A stretch of 64,000 nt of DNA from Caldithrix abyssi DSM 13497. Lineage in GTDB: Bacteria; Calditrichota; Calditrichia; Calditrichales; Calditrichaceae. A program made the translations under genes and the position numbers. Position 1 is the stretch's first letter; the number at the start of each line of letters is the position of its first letter. The stretch lies in the NCBI RefSeq assembly GCF_001886815.1, contig NZ_CP018099.1:1982501-2046500 (forward strand). The letters run 5' to 3'. Under the pieces are notes generated by a model, which was not told where the DNA came from, searched no databases, and saw only the letters and a program-made list of their open reading frames with translations. Shown here piece after piece: positions 52,241 through 60,593 of the stretch.

Positions 52241-53301
52241 AGCAAGCCCAGTTTTTCTCCAAGTTGTGCCAGAAGTAATTCTGCGTTTAAAATCGCTCCG
52301 CCGGCAGCGCCGCGAATGGTGTTGTGCGACAACACGTGGAATTTGTAATCCAGAATGGGGCAGGGACGCAATCGACCGACGCTAACCGCCATACCGCCCT
52401 CTAAATTGCGGTGTAAACGCGGCTGAGGAAAATCGGGCTCTGTAAAATAATGGATCACCTGTCTGGGGGCGGAGGGCAATTGTAGTGACTGAGGCAAAGC
52501 TTTAAATTCTTCCCACGCGGCAATCAGTTCGTCTGCTCCAGCCGACTTTTCCAGCTCAACAGAAACGCTTTCCAGATGGCCGTCGATGACCGGCACGCGG
52601 TTGCAACTGGCGCTGATGAGCATAGAGGCGTGAACGAATTCCTGGCCGTTCCAGCTTCCCAGAAGCTTCAGCGGCTCCGTTTCCATCTTGGCTTCTTCAT
52701 TTTTGATATGGGGAATGATATTGTCCATGATTTGTAAAGAAGAAACGCCAGGGAAGCCGGCGCCGGAAAGGGCCTGCATGGTAACAACCTGAACTTTGCG
52801 CACGCCAAATCGCTGGTGTAACGGTTTAAGCGCCAGCACCAGGCCGGTAGTGGAGCAATTGGGATTGGTAATAATATGTCCATCTCCGAAATGCTGAGTA
52901 AAAATCGCCTGCAAATGATCGGGATTGACTTCCGGGATTAACAACGGTACCTGTGGATGAAAACGATGGTTGCGGGCGTTGGAAATGACGATGTGGCCTT
53001 TTGCGGCCAGTTGCTTTTCGATGGTTTCCGCAATGCCGGCATCCAGCGCCGAAAAGAGGATGCGTGATTTTAACGAAGCCTTGCTGTCTAAAACCGTTTT
53101 ATCTGCAATGGCCGGCGGCAGCGCTGTGTCCTGCACCCAGTTTACGGCTTCATTGTATTTCTTTCCGGCAGAGCGGTCAGAGGCCACCAGTTCGTTGATT
53201 TCAAACCAGGGATGCGCGGACAATAGCTGAATGAATTTTTGCCCCACGCTGCCCGTTGCGCCTAAAATGCCAACCGCAATTTTCTTTTCGATTTTTATCA
53301 T
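52237..53301 (-). CDS. asd: Aspartate-semialdehyde dehydrogenase
   Basis: A 354-residue NADP-dependent enzyme that reduces aspartyl phosphate to aspartate semialdehyde in the lysine, threonine and methionine pathways. The N-terminal nucleotide-binding GILGATGSVGQKFIQLL, the nucleophile NPNCSTTGLVLAL and the HASMLISASCNRVPVIDGH segment place it in the archaeal/fungal-type group. The ATG at 53301 is preferred: GAGGAAG lies before it; an ATG at 53328 is less well placed. Its stop is fused to the merT remnant. Confidence 0.93.
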   Translation of the reverse strand: MIKIEKKIAVGILGATGSVGQKFIQLLSAHPWFEINELVASDRSAGKKYNEAVNWVQDTALPPAIADKTVLDSKASLKSRILFSALDAGIAETIEKQLAAKGHIVISNARNHRFHPQVPLLIPEVNPDHLQAIFTQHFGDGHIITNPNCSTTGLVLALKPLHQRFGVRKVQVVTMQALSGAGFPGVSSLQIMDNIIPHIKNEEAKMETEPLKLLGSWNGQEFVHASMLISASCNRVPVIDGHLESVSVELEKSAGADELIAAWEEFKALPQSLQLPSAPRQVIHYFTEPDFPQPRLHRNLEGGMAVSVGRLRPCPILDYKFHVLSHNTIRGAAGGAILNAELLLAQLGEKLGLL

Positions 53302-53396
53302 GGACTCTTCCTCTTTGTCCTTAAGCAAAATTCATTTATTGCAGGGGAATATACAAAAAAACGGAAAAAAATACATTTTTTTATTTTTGACCTCCA

Positions 53397-53530
53397 AAAT
53401 CAACCGCAACGCGCCCAAAGTAATTTTCTCGCAAATTACGCCAATAATCTTTGTAAATTTCTATTCAACCATTCAACCATTCAACCATTCAACCATTCAA
53501 CTAATAAACCATTCAACCAATCCAGCGGTA
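53397..53530. repeat. Composite dispersed intergenic repeat (copy B) with five tandem ATTCAACC units
   Basis: Bases 53397-53449 match 33057-33112 with a few changes. Bases 53463-53502 hold five head-to-tail ATTCAACC-type units, and a further ATTCAACC lies at 53511-53518. Single or double copies of the same octamer occur near 33392-33420, 37351-37367 and 60519-60538. The remaining ~200 bp up to the peptidase gene show nothing else. Confidence 0.85.
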
Positions 53531-53730
53531 TAAAAATTTTCGAATCCGGCCAGAACAGGAAAAATGCTACGAAGGAAGTATTCTACAAAAATCAATTAGT
53601 GGATGGGGCGTCCCTGTTTGGAATAAATTTTTTTGCGCCGAATGTTTAAATTAAGAAACATTTGCCGGTATTTTTCGTACCTATAAAATTCTAAAATGCA
53701 TTTAACGTAAAATTTTTAATTGGAGGATTT

Positions 53731-55872
53731 ATGAAGCAGGTGTTCATTTTTACTTTACTACTCTTAACTTTTTCCTTTGGCCTGAAGGCTGATGAAGGCA
53801 TGTGGTTGTTGAATCAGCTAAACCAGTTAGGGCTAGAGGAAAAAGGGCTGCAAATGGAGGAGGCCGAGATTTACAGCCCGGGAGAAATTTCTCTGGCCAA
53901 TGCGGTGGTAAATTTGGGCAGAGCCTCGGCTGAATTGGTTTCGTCAGACGGATTGATATTAACCAACCACCACGTTGCTTTTGGCGCCGTGCAGCGCGCT
54001 TCTACCGGGGGAACCGATTATCTGACCAACGGCTTTTTAGCTAAAACGCGTGATGAAGAAATTCCTGCGCCGGGCTATGTGGCCCGCATTTTGCTGGAAA
54101 TGAAAGATGTAACCGCCGATGTTTTAAAAGGCATGGATCAGATCAACGATCCGGTTAAACGCATGCGCGCCATCGAAAGACGCATTAAAGAGATGGAAGA
54201 GGCGGTTGAACAGGAACGGGAAGATTATGATGCGCGCATTGCTTCCATGTTTTCTGGCAAACAATACATTCTTTTTAAGTATCAGAGATTTGAAGATGTT
54301 CGCATGGTTTTTATCCCGCCGCGGGCCATCGGTAACTACGGCGGCGATGTGGACAACTGGATGTGGCCGCGGCATACGGGTGATTTTTCCTTTTTACGCA
54401 TCTACATGTCGCCCGATGGCAGGGGCGCCAAATATTCAGAAGATAACGTGCCCTTCCAACCCAAACGCTGGATTAAAATTGCTCAGGAACCATTAAAAGC
54501 GGGGGATTTTACTTTTATTATTGGATTTCCGGGGCGTACCAACCGCTATTCAACTTCTTTTTACGTCGATTTTTACCAGAACAAATACTATCCGCTGCTC
54601 ATCAATGAATTCCAGGATGTCATTAACATGCTCGATGAGATAGGCAAACAATCGAAAGAGCTGCAAATTAAAGCCGTGGGAACGACCAAATGGTTAAATA
54701 ACAGCCTTAAGAACTATCAGGGCAATCTGGAAGGCATGCAGCGGATTAAGCTTTTACAACAGAAAAAAGCGCTGGAAGAAAAAGTGCAGGAATTCATTTC
54801 CAGCGACGAAAACTTAAAACGCCAATACGGCGATCTGCTCAACCGGTTTGAGCAGGAATTCCAGAAATCCATTCGTTCTTATGATAGAGATTTCTTTTTA
54901 AGTTATTTTCGTTTTTTGGCGGGCACCATTCCGTCCGTCGCCAATAGCATTTACGGCGTGGCTTACGAGCGGGCAAAGCCGGCCGAAGAACGAGAGCCGT
55001 CATTTTCGGAAAAAGATGTTCAACGCTCGATTCAGCGTTTGCAATATCGCTACATGAGCTTCGCTCCGGAAATCGATAAAGCCTTGCTAAAACGCATGTT
55101 GCTCAAATTCAAAAACTTTCCGCCTGAACAACGTATTCAAGGGCTGGATTTCATTTTTACCGATTACAAATCGATCGATGATTTTTTAGAGCATGCTTAC
55201 GCCAGCACCAGATTAACGGATGTGGATTATGCCCGTTCGCTATTTTCCAAATCGCTGGAAGAACTGAATCAGATGGACGATCCTTTCATACGCATGGCGC
55301 GCGCTTTGCAGCCGGAGTTCGATAAAATCCGCAAAGAAAAAGAAGAAAACAAAGCCCTGATGCAGGAACTGAGCAAACAATGGATCGAAGTTTTAATGGC
55401 TTATGAAAAGCGTCCTTTTTATCCGGATGCCAATGGAACCATTCGCTTTACTTATGGCAATGTGGCCGGTTACACACCGCGCGACGCCGTGTGGTACAAA
55501 CCGTTTACCACATTGACCGGCGTAATGGAAAAAGAAACCGGCGAATGGCCGTTTATTGTTCCGGAAAAGTTGAAAGAACTGTACGCAAAAAAAGATTATG
55601 GGCAGTGGATCGATCCTGAACTGAAAGATGTTCCCGTGGCTTTTTTGAATGAGTGCGACATCACAGGCGGCAATTCCGGCAGCCCGGTGTTTAACGCTAA
55701 AGGCGAATTAGTGGGCATTGCTTTTGACGGCAACTGGGAAGCCTTAACCGGCGACTGGCAATTTGCCGACGGCATTCAACGGGCGATCAATGTGTATATT
55801 CGCTATGTTCTGTTTATTACTGAAAAATTTGCCGGCGCAAATCATATTTTACAGGAAATGGGCATTAAATAA
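53731..55872 (+). CDS. S46-family dipeptidyl-peptidase (DPP7-like)
   Basis: A 713-residue exported serine peptidase with a signal peptide (1-20). The catalytic His is in LILTNHHVAFGA (H80/H81), the Asp in the GGDVDNWMWPRHTGDFSFLR region, and the Ser in TGGNSGSPVFNAKGELVG. The next block reads AFDGNWEA; Gly at this place marks DPP7-like enzymes that prefer hydrophobic residues, where DPP11 has Arg. The family releases dipeptides in the periplasm. TGGAGG lies six bases before the ATG. The length is normal. Confidence 0.92.
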   Translation: MKQVFIFTLLLLTFSFGLKADEGMWLLNQLNQLGLEEKGLQMEEAEIYSPGEISLANAVVNLGRASAELVSSDGLILTNHHVAFGAVQRASTGGTDYLTNGFLAKTRDEEIPAPGYVARILLEMKDVTADVLKGMDQINDPVKRMRAIERRIKEMEEAVEQEREDYDARIASMFSGKQYILFKYQRFEDVRMVFIPPRAIGNYGGDVDNWMWPRHTGDFSFLRIYMSPDGRGAKYSEDNVPFQPKRWIKIAQEPLKAGDFTFIIGFPGRTNRYSTSFYVDFYQNKYYPLLINEFQDVINMLDEIGKQSKELQIKAVGTTKWLNNSLKNYQGNLEGMQRIKLLQQKKALEEKVQEFISSDENLKRQYGDLLNRFEQEFQKSIRSYDRDFFLSYFRFLAGTIPSVANSIYGVAYERAKPAEEREPSFSEKDVQRSIQRLQYRYMSFAPEIDKALLKRMLLKFKNFPPEQRIQGLDFIFTDYKSIDDFLEHAYASTRLTDVDYARSLFSKSLEELNQMDDPFIRMARALQPEFDKIRKEKEENKALMQELSKQWIEVLMAYEKRPFYPDANGTIRFTYGNVAGYTPRDAVWYKPFTTLTGVMEKETGEWPFIVPEKLKELYAKKDYGQWIDPELKDVPVAFLNECDITGGNSGSPVFNAKGELVGIAFDGNWEALTGDWQFADGIQRAINVYIRYVLFITEKFAGANHILQEMGIK

Positions 55873-55914
55873 CCAAAGCCACTCCGATTACACGCATTGA
55901 TGTTAAAGGCCCTA

Positions 55915-55966
55915 CACTCCAAACCGCCTCCTCTTCCGTCCGCGGAGGAGGAGGCTGCACGGAGTG
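55915..55966 (+). terminator. Strong hairpin downstream of the S46 peptidase gene
   Basis: GCCTCCTCTTCCG (55926-55938) pairs with CGGAGGAGGAGGC (55943-55955) with one G-T wobble and a four-base loop. An outer stem CACTCC/GGAGTG (55915-55920, 55961-55966) encloses it. It lies 43 bp after the stop. There is no clear T-run, so it may be a terminator without one or an mRNA-stabilising hairpin. Confidence 0.5.
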
Positions 55967-56088
55967 CAAAACCGCCAATGATCCCGCAAGCCGATCGCCT
56001 GCCTTAAATATTTTTCGGTTTTTACGTTAATTCTTTTTAAATTTAGAACATATTTAAAGAAAAATGCATAAAGCATGGAGATGGCATT

Positions 56089-56445
56089 TTGGATGTGATT
56101 CGCTTAAAGAACATGATCTTCTACGCCCATCACGGCTATTATGAAGCCGAGCGAGAGTTGGGCCAGAAGTTCGAAGTGGATATGGAAATTCAATGCGATT
56201 TCAAGGAGGCCGCCTCTTCCGATGACCTTAAAAGGACGATCGATTATCGAAAGATTTATAAAATTGCCAAAGACATTTTTGAAAATTCGAAGTTTAAATT
56301 GATCGAAACCGTTGCCGAACGCATTGCCGAAAAAGTGCTGGAGATGCCCGGCATCCAGAATATTCTCATCCGCGTGCGCAAACCGCATGTTCCGTTGAAC
56401 GGTTTGCTGGATTATGTGGAAATCGAAATTTTCAGGGAAAAATGA
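56089..56445 (+). CDS. folB: Dihydroneopterin aldolase
   Basis: A 118-residue folate-pathway enzyme: FYAHHGYYEAERELGQKFEVDMEI, the DDLKRTIDYRKIYKIAKDI segment, KLIETVAERIAEKVL with the catalytic-region Glu, and RVRKPHVPLNGLLDYVEIEI. It splits dihydroneopterin to hydroxymethyl-dihydropterin and glycolaldehyde. The start is TTG at 56089: GGAG lies eight bases upstream, and the nearby ATGs are out of frame. FolK follows after three bases, which matches the next step of the pathway. Confidence 0.93.
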   Translation: MDVIRLKNMIFYAHHGYYEAERELGQKFEVDMEIQCDFKEAASSDDLKRTIDYRKIYKIAKDIFENSKFKLIETVAERIAEKVLEMPGIQNILIRVRKPHVPLNGLLDYVEIEIFREK

Positions 56446-56448
56446 AGC

Positions 56449-56931
56449 ATGCGTTATTTTGTCGGCCTGGGGAGCAATATGGGCGATCGGTTACAAAATT
56501 TAAAAAAAGCGCGCGATGTTTTGCAAAAGATTGGCGCGATCGAAAGACAATCGCCTGTGTTTAAAACGCCTCCCTGGGGCAACAGGCATCAGAACGATTT
56601 TTTTAACGCGGTGATTCAATTACAATGCCACATGCAGCCGTTTCGATTTTTGCGTAAATTAAAGCAGTTCGAAACCCAACTGGGCAGGGTAAAAAGCGAA
56701 CGCTGGGGGCCGCGGGTCATCGATCTTGACGTGCTGGAATGGGAGGGGCCGGTCGTTCAAAGCGACATATTGAACATTCCACATCCGTTGCTGCAGAGCC
56801 GCGATTTTGTTCTTGTGCCCCTGTCGCACATTGCGCCGGATTTTAAATTTAGATCGGGTAAAACGATAACCGAGGCCGTTGCGTCTCTGGATCAGGTTGA
56901 AGCTTGTCAATTATTGATAGAGAACTGGTAA
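56449..56931 (+). CDS. folK: 2-amino-4-hydroxy-6-hydroxymethyldihydropteridine pyrophosphokinase
   Basis: A 160-residue enzyme that transfers pyrophosphate from ATP to hydroxymethyl-dihydropterin. The family motifs GLGSNMGDR, PVFKTPPWG, NDFFNAVIQL, and RWGPRVIDLDVL (with the Mg-binding Asp pair) and IPHPLLQSRDFVLVPL are present. The length is typical of the single-domain enzyme. It sits three bases after folB and one base before the deoxynucleoside kinase gene. Confidence 0.95.
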   Translation: MRYFVGLGSNMGDRLQNLKKARDVLQKIGAIERQSPVFKTPPWGNRHQNDFFNAVIQLQCHMQPFRFLRKLKQFETQLGRVKSERWGPRVIDLDVLEWEGPVVQSDILNIPHPLLQSRDFVLVPLSHIAPDFKFRSGKTITEAVASLDQVEACQLLIENW

Positions 56932-56932
56932 A

Positions 56933-57580
56933 ATGTCTTTAAAAAATTTACACTACATTGCGGTAGAAGGGGTGATCGGCGCCGGTAAAACAACCCTGGC
57001 CGACATGCTGGCCAAAACGCTGGGCGCGCATCTTATCCTCGAAGAGTTCGAAGAAAATCCTTTTTTAGAAGATTTTTACCGCGATCCGGAGCACTACGCC
57101 TTTCAGACGCAAATTTTCTTTTTGCTCAGTCGTTTTCGACAGTTGCAGGAGTTGCGCCAGGTAGACCTCTTTCGTCAAAAGGTAGTCAGCGATTACATTT
57201 TTGAAAAAGACCGCATCTTTGCCACCCTCAATCTCTCAGAAAAAGAGATGAAGTTGTACGACGGAATAGCCCGCTTAATCGAAAAAGAAGTCCCCCGTCC
57301 TGACCTGGTAATCTATTTGCAGGCTTCAACTCAGCATTTGATGGAAAACATCAGAAAACGCGGCCGGCCCTACGAAAAAAACATCGAGTACGAGTACATC
57401 GACGCTCTGAATGAGCTGTATAATCGTTTCTTTTTTCATTACACGCGCACGCCTTTGCTGGTTATTAACACCGATGAAATTGACTTTAAACATAATGAAG
57501 ACGACTACCGGGACATCCTGGTGCAGATTAACCAGCACACAGGCGGCACCAGATATTATGTGCCAAAAAAAGCAAGGTGA
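56933..57580 (+). CDS. Deoxynucleoside kinase
   Basis: A 215-residue kinase of the deoxyguanosine/deoxyadenosine kinase family. It has the P-loop GVIGAGKTTLA, the LEEFEENPFLEDFY segment, FQTQIFFLLSRFRQ, VSDYIFEKDRIFA with the catalytic DRIF-type block, and a lid-like RKRGRPYEKNIEY. It salvages deoxynucleosides. It follows folK with one base between stop and start, which indicates a coupled operon. Confidence 0.92.
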   Translation: MSLKNLHYIAVEGVIGAGKTTLADMLAKTLGAHLILEEFEENPFLEDFYRDPEHYAFQTQIFFLLSRFRQLQELRQVDLFRQKVVSDYIFEKDRIFATLNLSEKEMKLYDGIARLIEKEVPRPDLVIYLQASTQHLMENIRKRGRPYEKNIEYEYIDALNELYNRFFFHYTRTPLLVINTDEIDFKHNEDDYRDILVQINQHTGGTRYYVPKKAR

Positions 57581-57583
57581 ACC

Positions 57584-57769
57584 ATGTTACGTTATCTATT
57601 CCTCTTTTTAATTGGGTACGTTTTTTATAAATTTTTTAAATCAATGGTCGAAAAAAAACAGACACCGGTAAAAGGGTCTAAAAATGATCAGGAATCGTTT
57701 CAACAAAAGTACAAAGATTTAATAGAAGATGCGGACTTTGAAGAACTCGACGGAGATAAAAAAGACTGA
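57584..57769 (+). CDS. Small membrane-anchored protein
   Basis: A 61-residue protein with one N-terminal hydrophobic helix (LRYLFLFLIGYVFYKFF) and an acidic/basic soluble tail (DLIEDADFEELDGDKKD). AAGGTG lies before the ATG, and the gene starts three bases after the kinase stop, so it is in the fol operon. It overlaps the start of the next gene. Function is unknown; similar tail-anchored small proteins are common in FCB genomes. Confidence 0.65.
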   Translation: MLRYLFLFLIGYVFYKFFKSMVEKKQTPVKGSKNDQESFQQKYKDLIEDADFEELDGDKKD

Positions 57770-59045
57770 CCATGCGGAACCTGAGGTTTCGCGTCTTAAG
57801 CAAGAAGTCGAACGTCTGTCAGCGCTTCTCGAGATTTCCGACTATCTAGCCAGCACGCTTGATCTTGACGAGCTATTGCTCCGCGTAATGGAAGTAACCC
57901 GCAAACAACTGAACGCCGAACGTTGTACGGTTTTTTTAATCGATTTCGAACGAGATGAGTTGTGGTCTAAAATTGCCATGGGCGTACAGGAGGAGATCCG
58001 TTTCTCCTTAGATAAGGGCATTGCCGGCCACGTTGCCCGGACGGGTGAAATTTTGAATATTAAAGACGCTTACGCCGATCCGCGCTTTAATCCCGAAGTG
58101 GACAAAAAAACAGGGTATCGGACGCGCAATCTTTTAACCATGCCCATGCGCAATAAAAAGAATGAAATCATCGGCGTGTTTCAGGTTCTGAATAAAAAGG
58201 AAGGCTCTTTTACCGCAGAAGACATCGAACTTCTCAAAGCCATCTCTTCTATTGCCGCAACGGCCATCGAAAACGCCAGCCTTTACGATGAACTGAACCA
58301 ATCATTTGTCAGTTTTGTGGAAACGTTGTCGATTACGCTTGACGCCCGCGACTACATTACCTCCGGACACTCCCGGCGCGTCACGCTTTATTCAGTGCAG
58401 GTAGCGCGTTTAATGCGGCTTCCTAAAAAGGAGATCGAATTAATTCGTTACGCCGCGCTTTTGCACGATATCGGAAAATTGGGCATTCCGGAAATAGTCC
58501 TGTTTAAAAATAAAAAACTTACCGAAGAAGAGTACAACATTATTAAACGTCATGCAGTGTTAAGCAAAAGCATTCTCTCTAAAATTCGCTTTCAGCGTCA
58601 TTTAAAAGAAATCCCGCAAATTGCCGCCGCCCATCATGAAAAAATCGATGGCAGCGGCTATCCTCAGGGCCTCAGGGGCGATGAAATCCCCCGCGGCGGT
58701 AAAATACTGGCTTTGTGCGATGTGTTCGACGCCCTGACTTCCCGTCGCCAGTACAAAGACCGCATGGATATTGTTGAAGTAATGGACATTCTGGAAAGAG
58801 AAACCGGCCGCTCGTTTGAGCCGTTTGTGGTTTACCATTTCAAAAATATTACTTTAAACGTGCTGATTGAAATCCTGGAGTTCGGCCACAAAGAAGATTT
58901 TAAAGCGCAAGATCTGGAGCTTTTACGCAATTACACGCTTAAAGATTTGATTCGAATCCGCAAACAGGGCGCGGAAAACGATGAAGAATTTCAGGTCGCA
59001 GAAATTTTTATGTATTACTACCAACGAAAGTATCGTGGGGAGTAA
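57729..59045 (+). CDS. GAF and HD-GYP domain protein (c-di-GMP phosphodiesterase-like)
   Basis: A 438-residue cytoplasmic protein. A short coiled segment leads to a GAF sensor domain (about 40-185; ERCTVFLIDFERDELWSKIAMG, FSLDKGIAGHVARTGEILNI) and an HD-GYP domain (about 205-380; SGHSRRVTLYSVQ, AALLHDIGKLGIP, HHEKIDGSGYPQGLRGDEIPRGGKI), with a further ~60 residues. It would degrade c-di-GMP in response to a small ligand. The start is uncertain: ATG 57729 abuts its AGAAG, while TTG 57738 has a better spacing. Its 3' end overlaps the convergent PAP2 gene by 38 bp. Confidence 0.88.
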   Translation: MRTLKNSTEIKKTDHAEPEVSRLKQEVERLSALLEISDYLASTLDLDELLLRVMEVTRKQLNAERCTVFLIDFERDELWSKIAMGVQEEIRFSLDKGIAGHVARTGEILNIKDAYADPRFNPEVDKKTGYRTRNLLTMPMRNKKNEIIGVFQVLNKKEGSFTAEDIELLKAISSIAATAIENASLYDELNQSFVSFVETLSITLDARDYITSGHSRRVTLYSVQVARLMRLPKKEIELIRYAALLHDIGKLGIPEIVLFKNKKLTEEEYNIIKRHAVLSKSILSKIRFQRHLKEIPQIAAAHHEKIDGSGYPQGLRGDEIPRGGKILALCDVFDALTSRRQYKDRMDIVEVMDILERETGRSFEPFVVYHFKNITLNVLIEILEFGHKEDFKAQDLELLRNYTLKDLIRIRKQGAENDEEFQVAEIFMYYYQRKYRGE

Positions 59046-59991
59046 ACTCTTGTTCCTGCAACTGAAGGAGTCTGTCATCTACTGTGGCGTATTTGCGGCG
59101 TAGATTATTCCACCAGCTGTCAATGTGTGGGGCTACAAAGTAGGTAAAAATGGCCAGGGCAAAGCCCGCAATAATATCCACCACGTAATGATGGCGCAAA
59201 TAGACCGTTGCCAGCACCAGACTGATTCCCGGAACCAATAGCACAAAAAAGAGCTTTTTACTGTACTTAAAAGCATACATCAAACTGATTAAGGTTACCG
59301 CGCAGTGTAAGCTGGGAAAGGCCGCCCGGGAAGAAGATGGATTTAGATTGATCAGTTTATTCTGCATGTGCGTGATAAAGCCTCCGCTGAAATCACGCGT
59401 AAACTCAGTGGCCAACGTTAAGCGGGGCGGCGCAGCAGGAAAAAGGATGTACAAAAAATACCCGAAATAAAAACTGAGGATGGTACCGATTAAAACTTTA
59501 CGCATCTCCAGCGGCCTGTTTTTGACTAAAAGATAAAGAACCACCACCACGGCAATGATAAAATAGTTCATGTAACTTATGCTAAAGTAGTCTGTTAACC
59601 AGGGATGGTAGAATTGTTGCGCCCACAACACAGGTTGCACGCCAAATAGCCACTGTTCAATGCGAATAAGCGTATCGTGAACATCATGGGGATTCACAAA
59701 GCCGATGGTGTCGTGCATGTTGGTGTAAATGGCGATACAAAACAAAAAAGGCATTACTTCGCGCAGCCACCAGGTGTATTTCCATAAAGGTCGGTACTTT
59801 ACAAAATAGTAAAAAGCGATCATTAAAGCGAGCGTCACGGCCAGACGAGTTAAGCCTCCGTAGTATCGGCGAGGAATATTCATTCCCGCTTCAATAAAAT
59901 ACAGATTGGCTTTTATGGTTATCAGTAAAGACGGAATAAAAAATAACAACGCCAGAAATTCTTCTAATCTTAAATTGAAAATCCTTTTCAT
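59008..59991 (-). CDS. PAP2-family membrane phosphatase (lipid phosphatase or inositol-phosphorylceramide-synthase-like)
   Basis: A 327-residue integral membrane protein with about six helices and the PAP2 motifs PSLHCA (about residue 227) and YLRHHYVVDIIAG (H and D ligands). It resembles the larger PAP2 group with a long N-terminal membrane part, including IPC-synthase-like proteins, so lipid head-group transfer or dephosphorylation is likely. The ATG at 59991 has AGGG six bases before it; a GTG at 59997 is less likely. Its last 38 bases are antisense to the HD-GYP gene. Confidence 0.85.
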   Translation of the reverse strand: MKRIFNLRLEEFLALLFFIPSLLITIKANLYFIEAGMNIPRRYYGGLTRLAVTLALMIAFYYFVKYRPLWKYTWWLREVMPFLFCIAIYTNMHDTIGFVNPHDVHDTLIRIEQWLFGVQPVLWAQQFYHPWLTDYFSISYMNYFIIAVVVVLYLLVKNRPLEMRKVLIGTILSFYFGYFLYILFPAAPPRLTLATEFTRDFSGGFITHMQNKLINLNPSSSRAAFPSLHCAVTLISLMYAFKYSKKLFFVLLVPGISLVLATVYLRHHYVVDIIAGFALAIFTYFVAPHIDSWWNNLRRKYATVDDRLLQLQEQEFTPHDTFVGSNT

Positions 59992-60083
59992 CAGCACCCT
60001 GTTTTTTAAATTGTTTAAAGAATATTAAATTAAGATGAAAATTTAAATTTACCAAGAATTTTTCCAGACGTTGACAATTTAAA

Positions 60084-60111
60084 ATTACGAATTACGAATT
60101 ACGAATTACGA
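60084..60111. repeat. Four tandem ATTACGA heptamers
   Basis: Four perfect head-to-tail copies of ATTACGA lie about 90 bp from the PAP2 gene start, the same unit as at 32857-32898. Confidence 0.85.
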
Positions 60112-60137
60112 ATGAGTCTGCTCTAAAAAGATGATTT

Positions 60138-60545
60138 GTCATTTCGAACGAAGAAAGAAATCTTATGGCTTAAATAAAAACGGCTTATCTTTTAAAGTTT
60201 TTTTTGCAGCTGTCGTAAAAAAGCTTTTTTAAATTAGACTCATTTATAAATATTTATCTCATTCAATAATTACTTCACCCCTTCGGGATTCTTTAATTCA
60301 GCTATTCAAATAGGGCAGCTTTGCCGCAATCAAAAACATTTCCGCGGGAATTTAAGCAACCACAGAGCGCACGGCGCACAGAGAAGTCACAAAGGGCGAA
60401 AAGAATGTTTTAAATTAAAAATAGTTTCAGTTGCCCTCACCCCCTGCACCCCCGTGTAAGTGATTCCTGAGCTGGCCAGTTTCGTGCAAATGCGAGAAAA
60501 GAAATGACAGACCGGCAACCATTCAACCAATCAACCATCCAGTCA
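60138..60545. repeat. Composite dispersed intergenic repeat (copy C) with a degenerate MITE piece
   Basis: Bases 60138-60164 resemble one internal arm of the MITE at 40217-40360 (GTCATTTCGA followed by a degenerate GAAATCTT). Bases 60372-60443 match 33152-33220 and bases 60510-60530 match 33383-33405. The rest of the 600-bp gap up to dinB is AT-rich with no gene I can support. Confidence 0.75.
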
Positions 60546-60593
60546 TTCTTGTTTAAAGAGGTAATCTGCCTTAAATTGCGGTAAAGGATGGGC

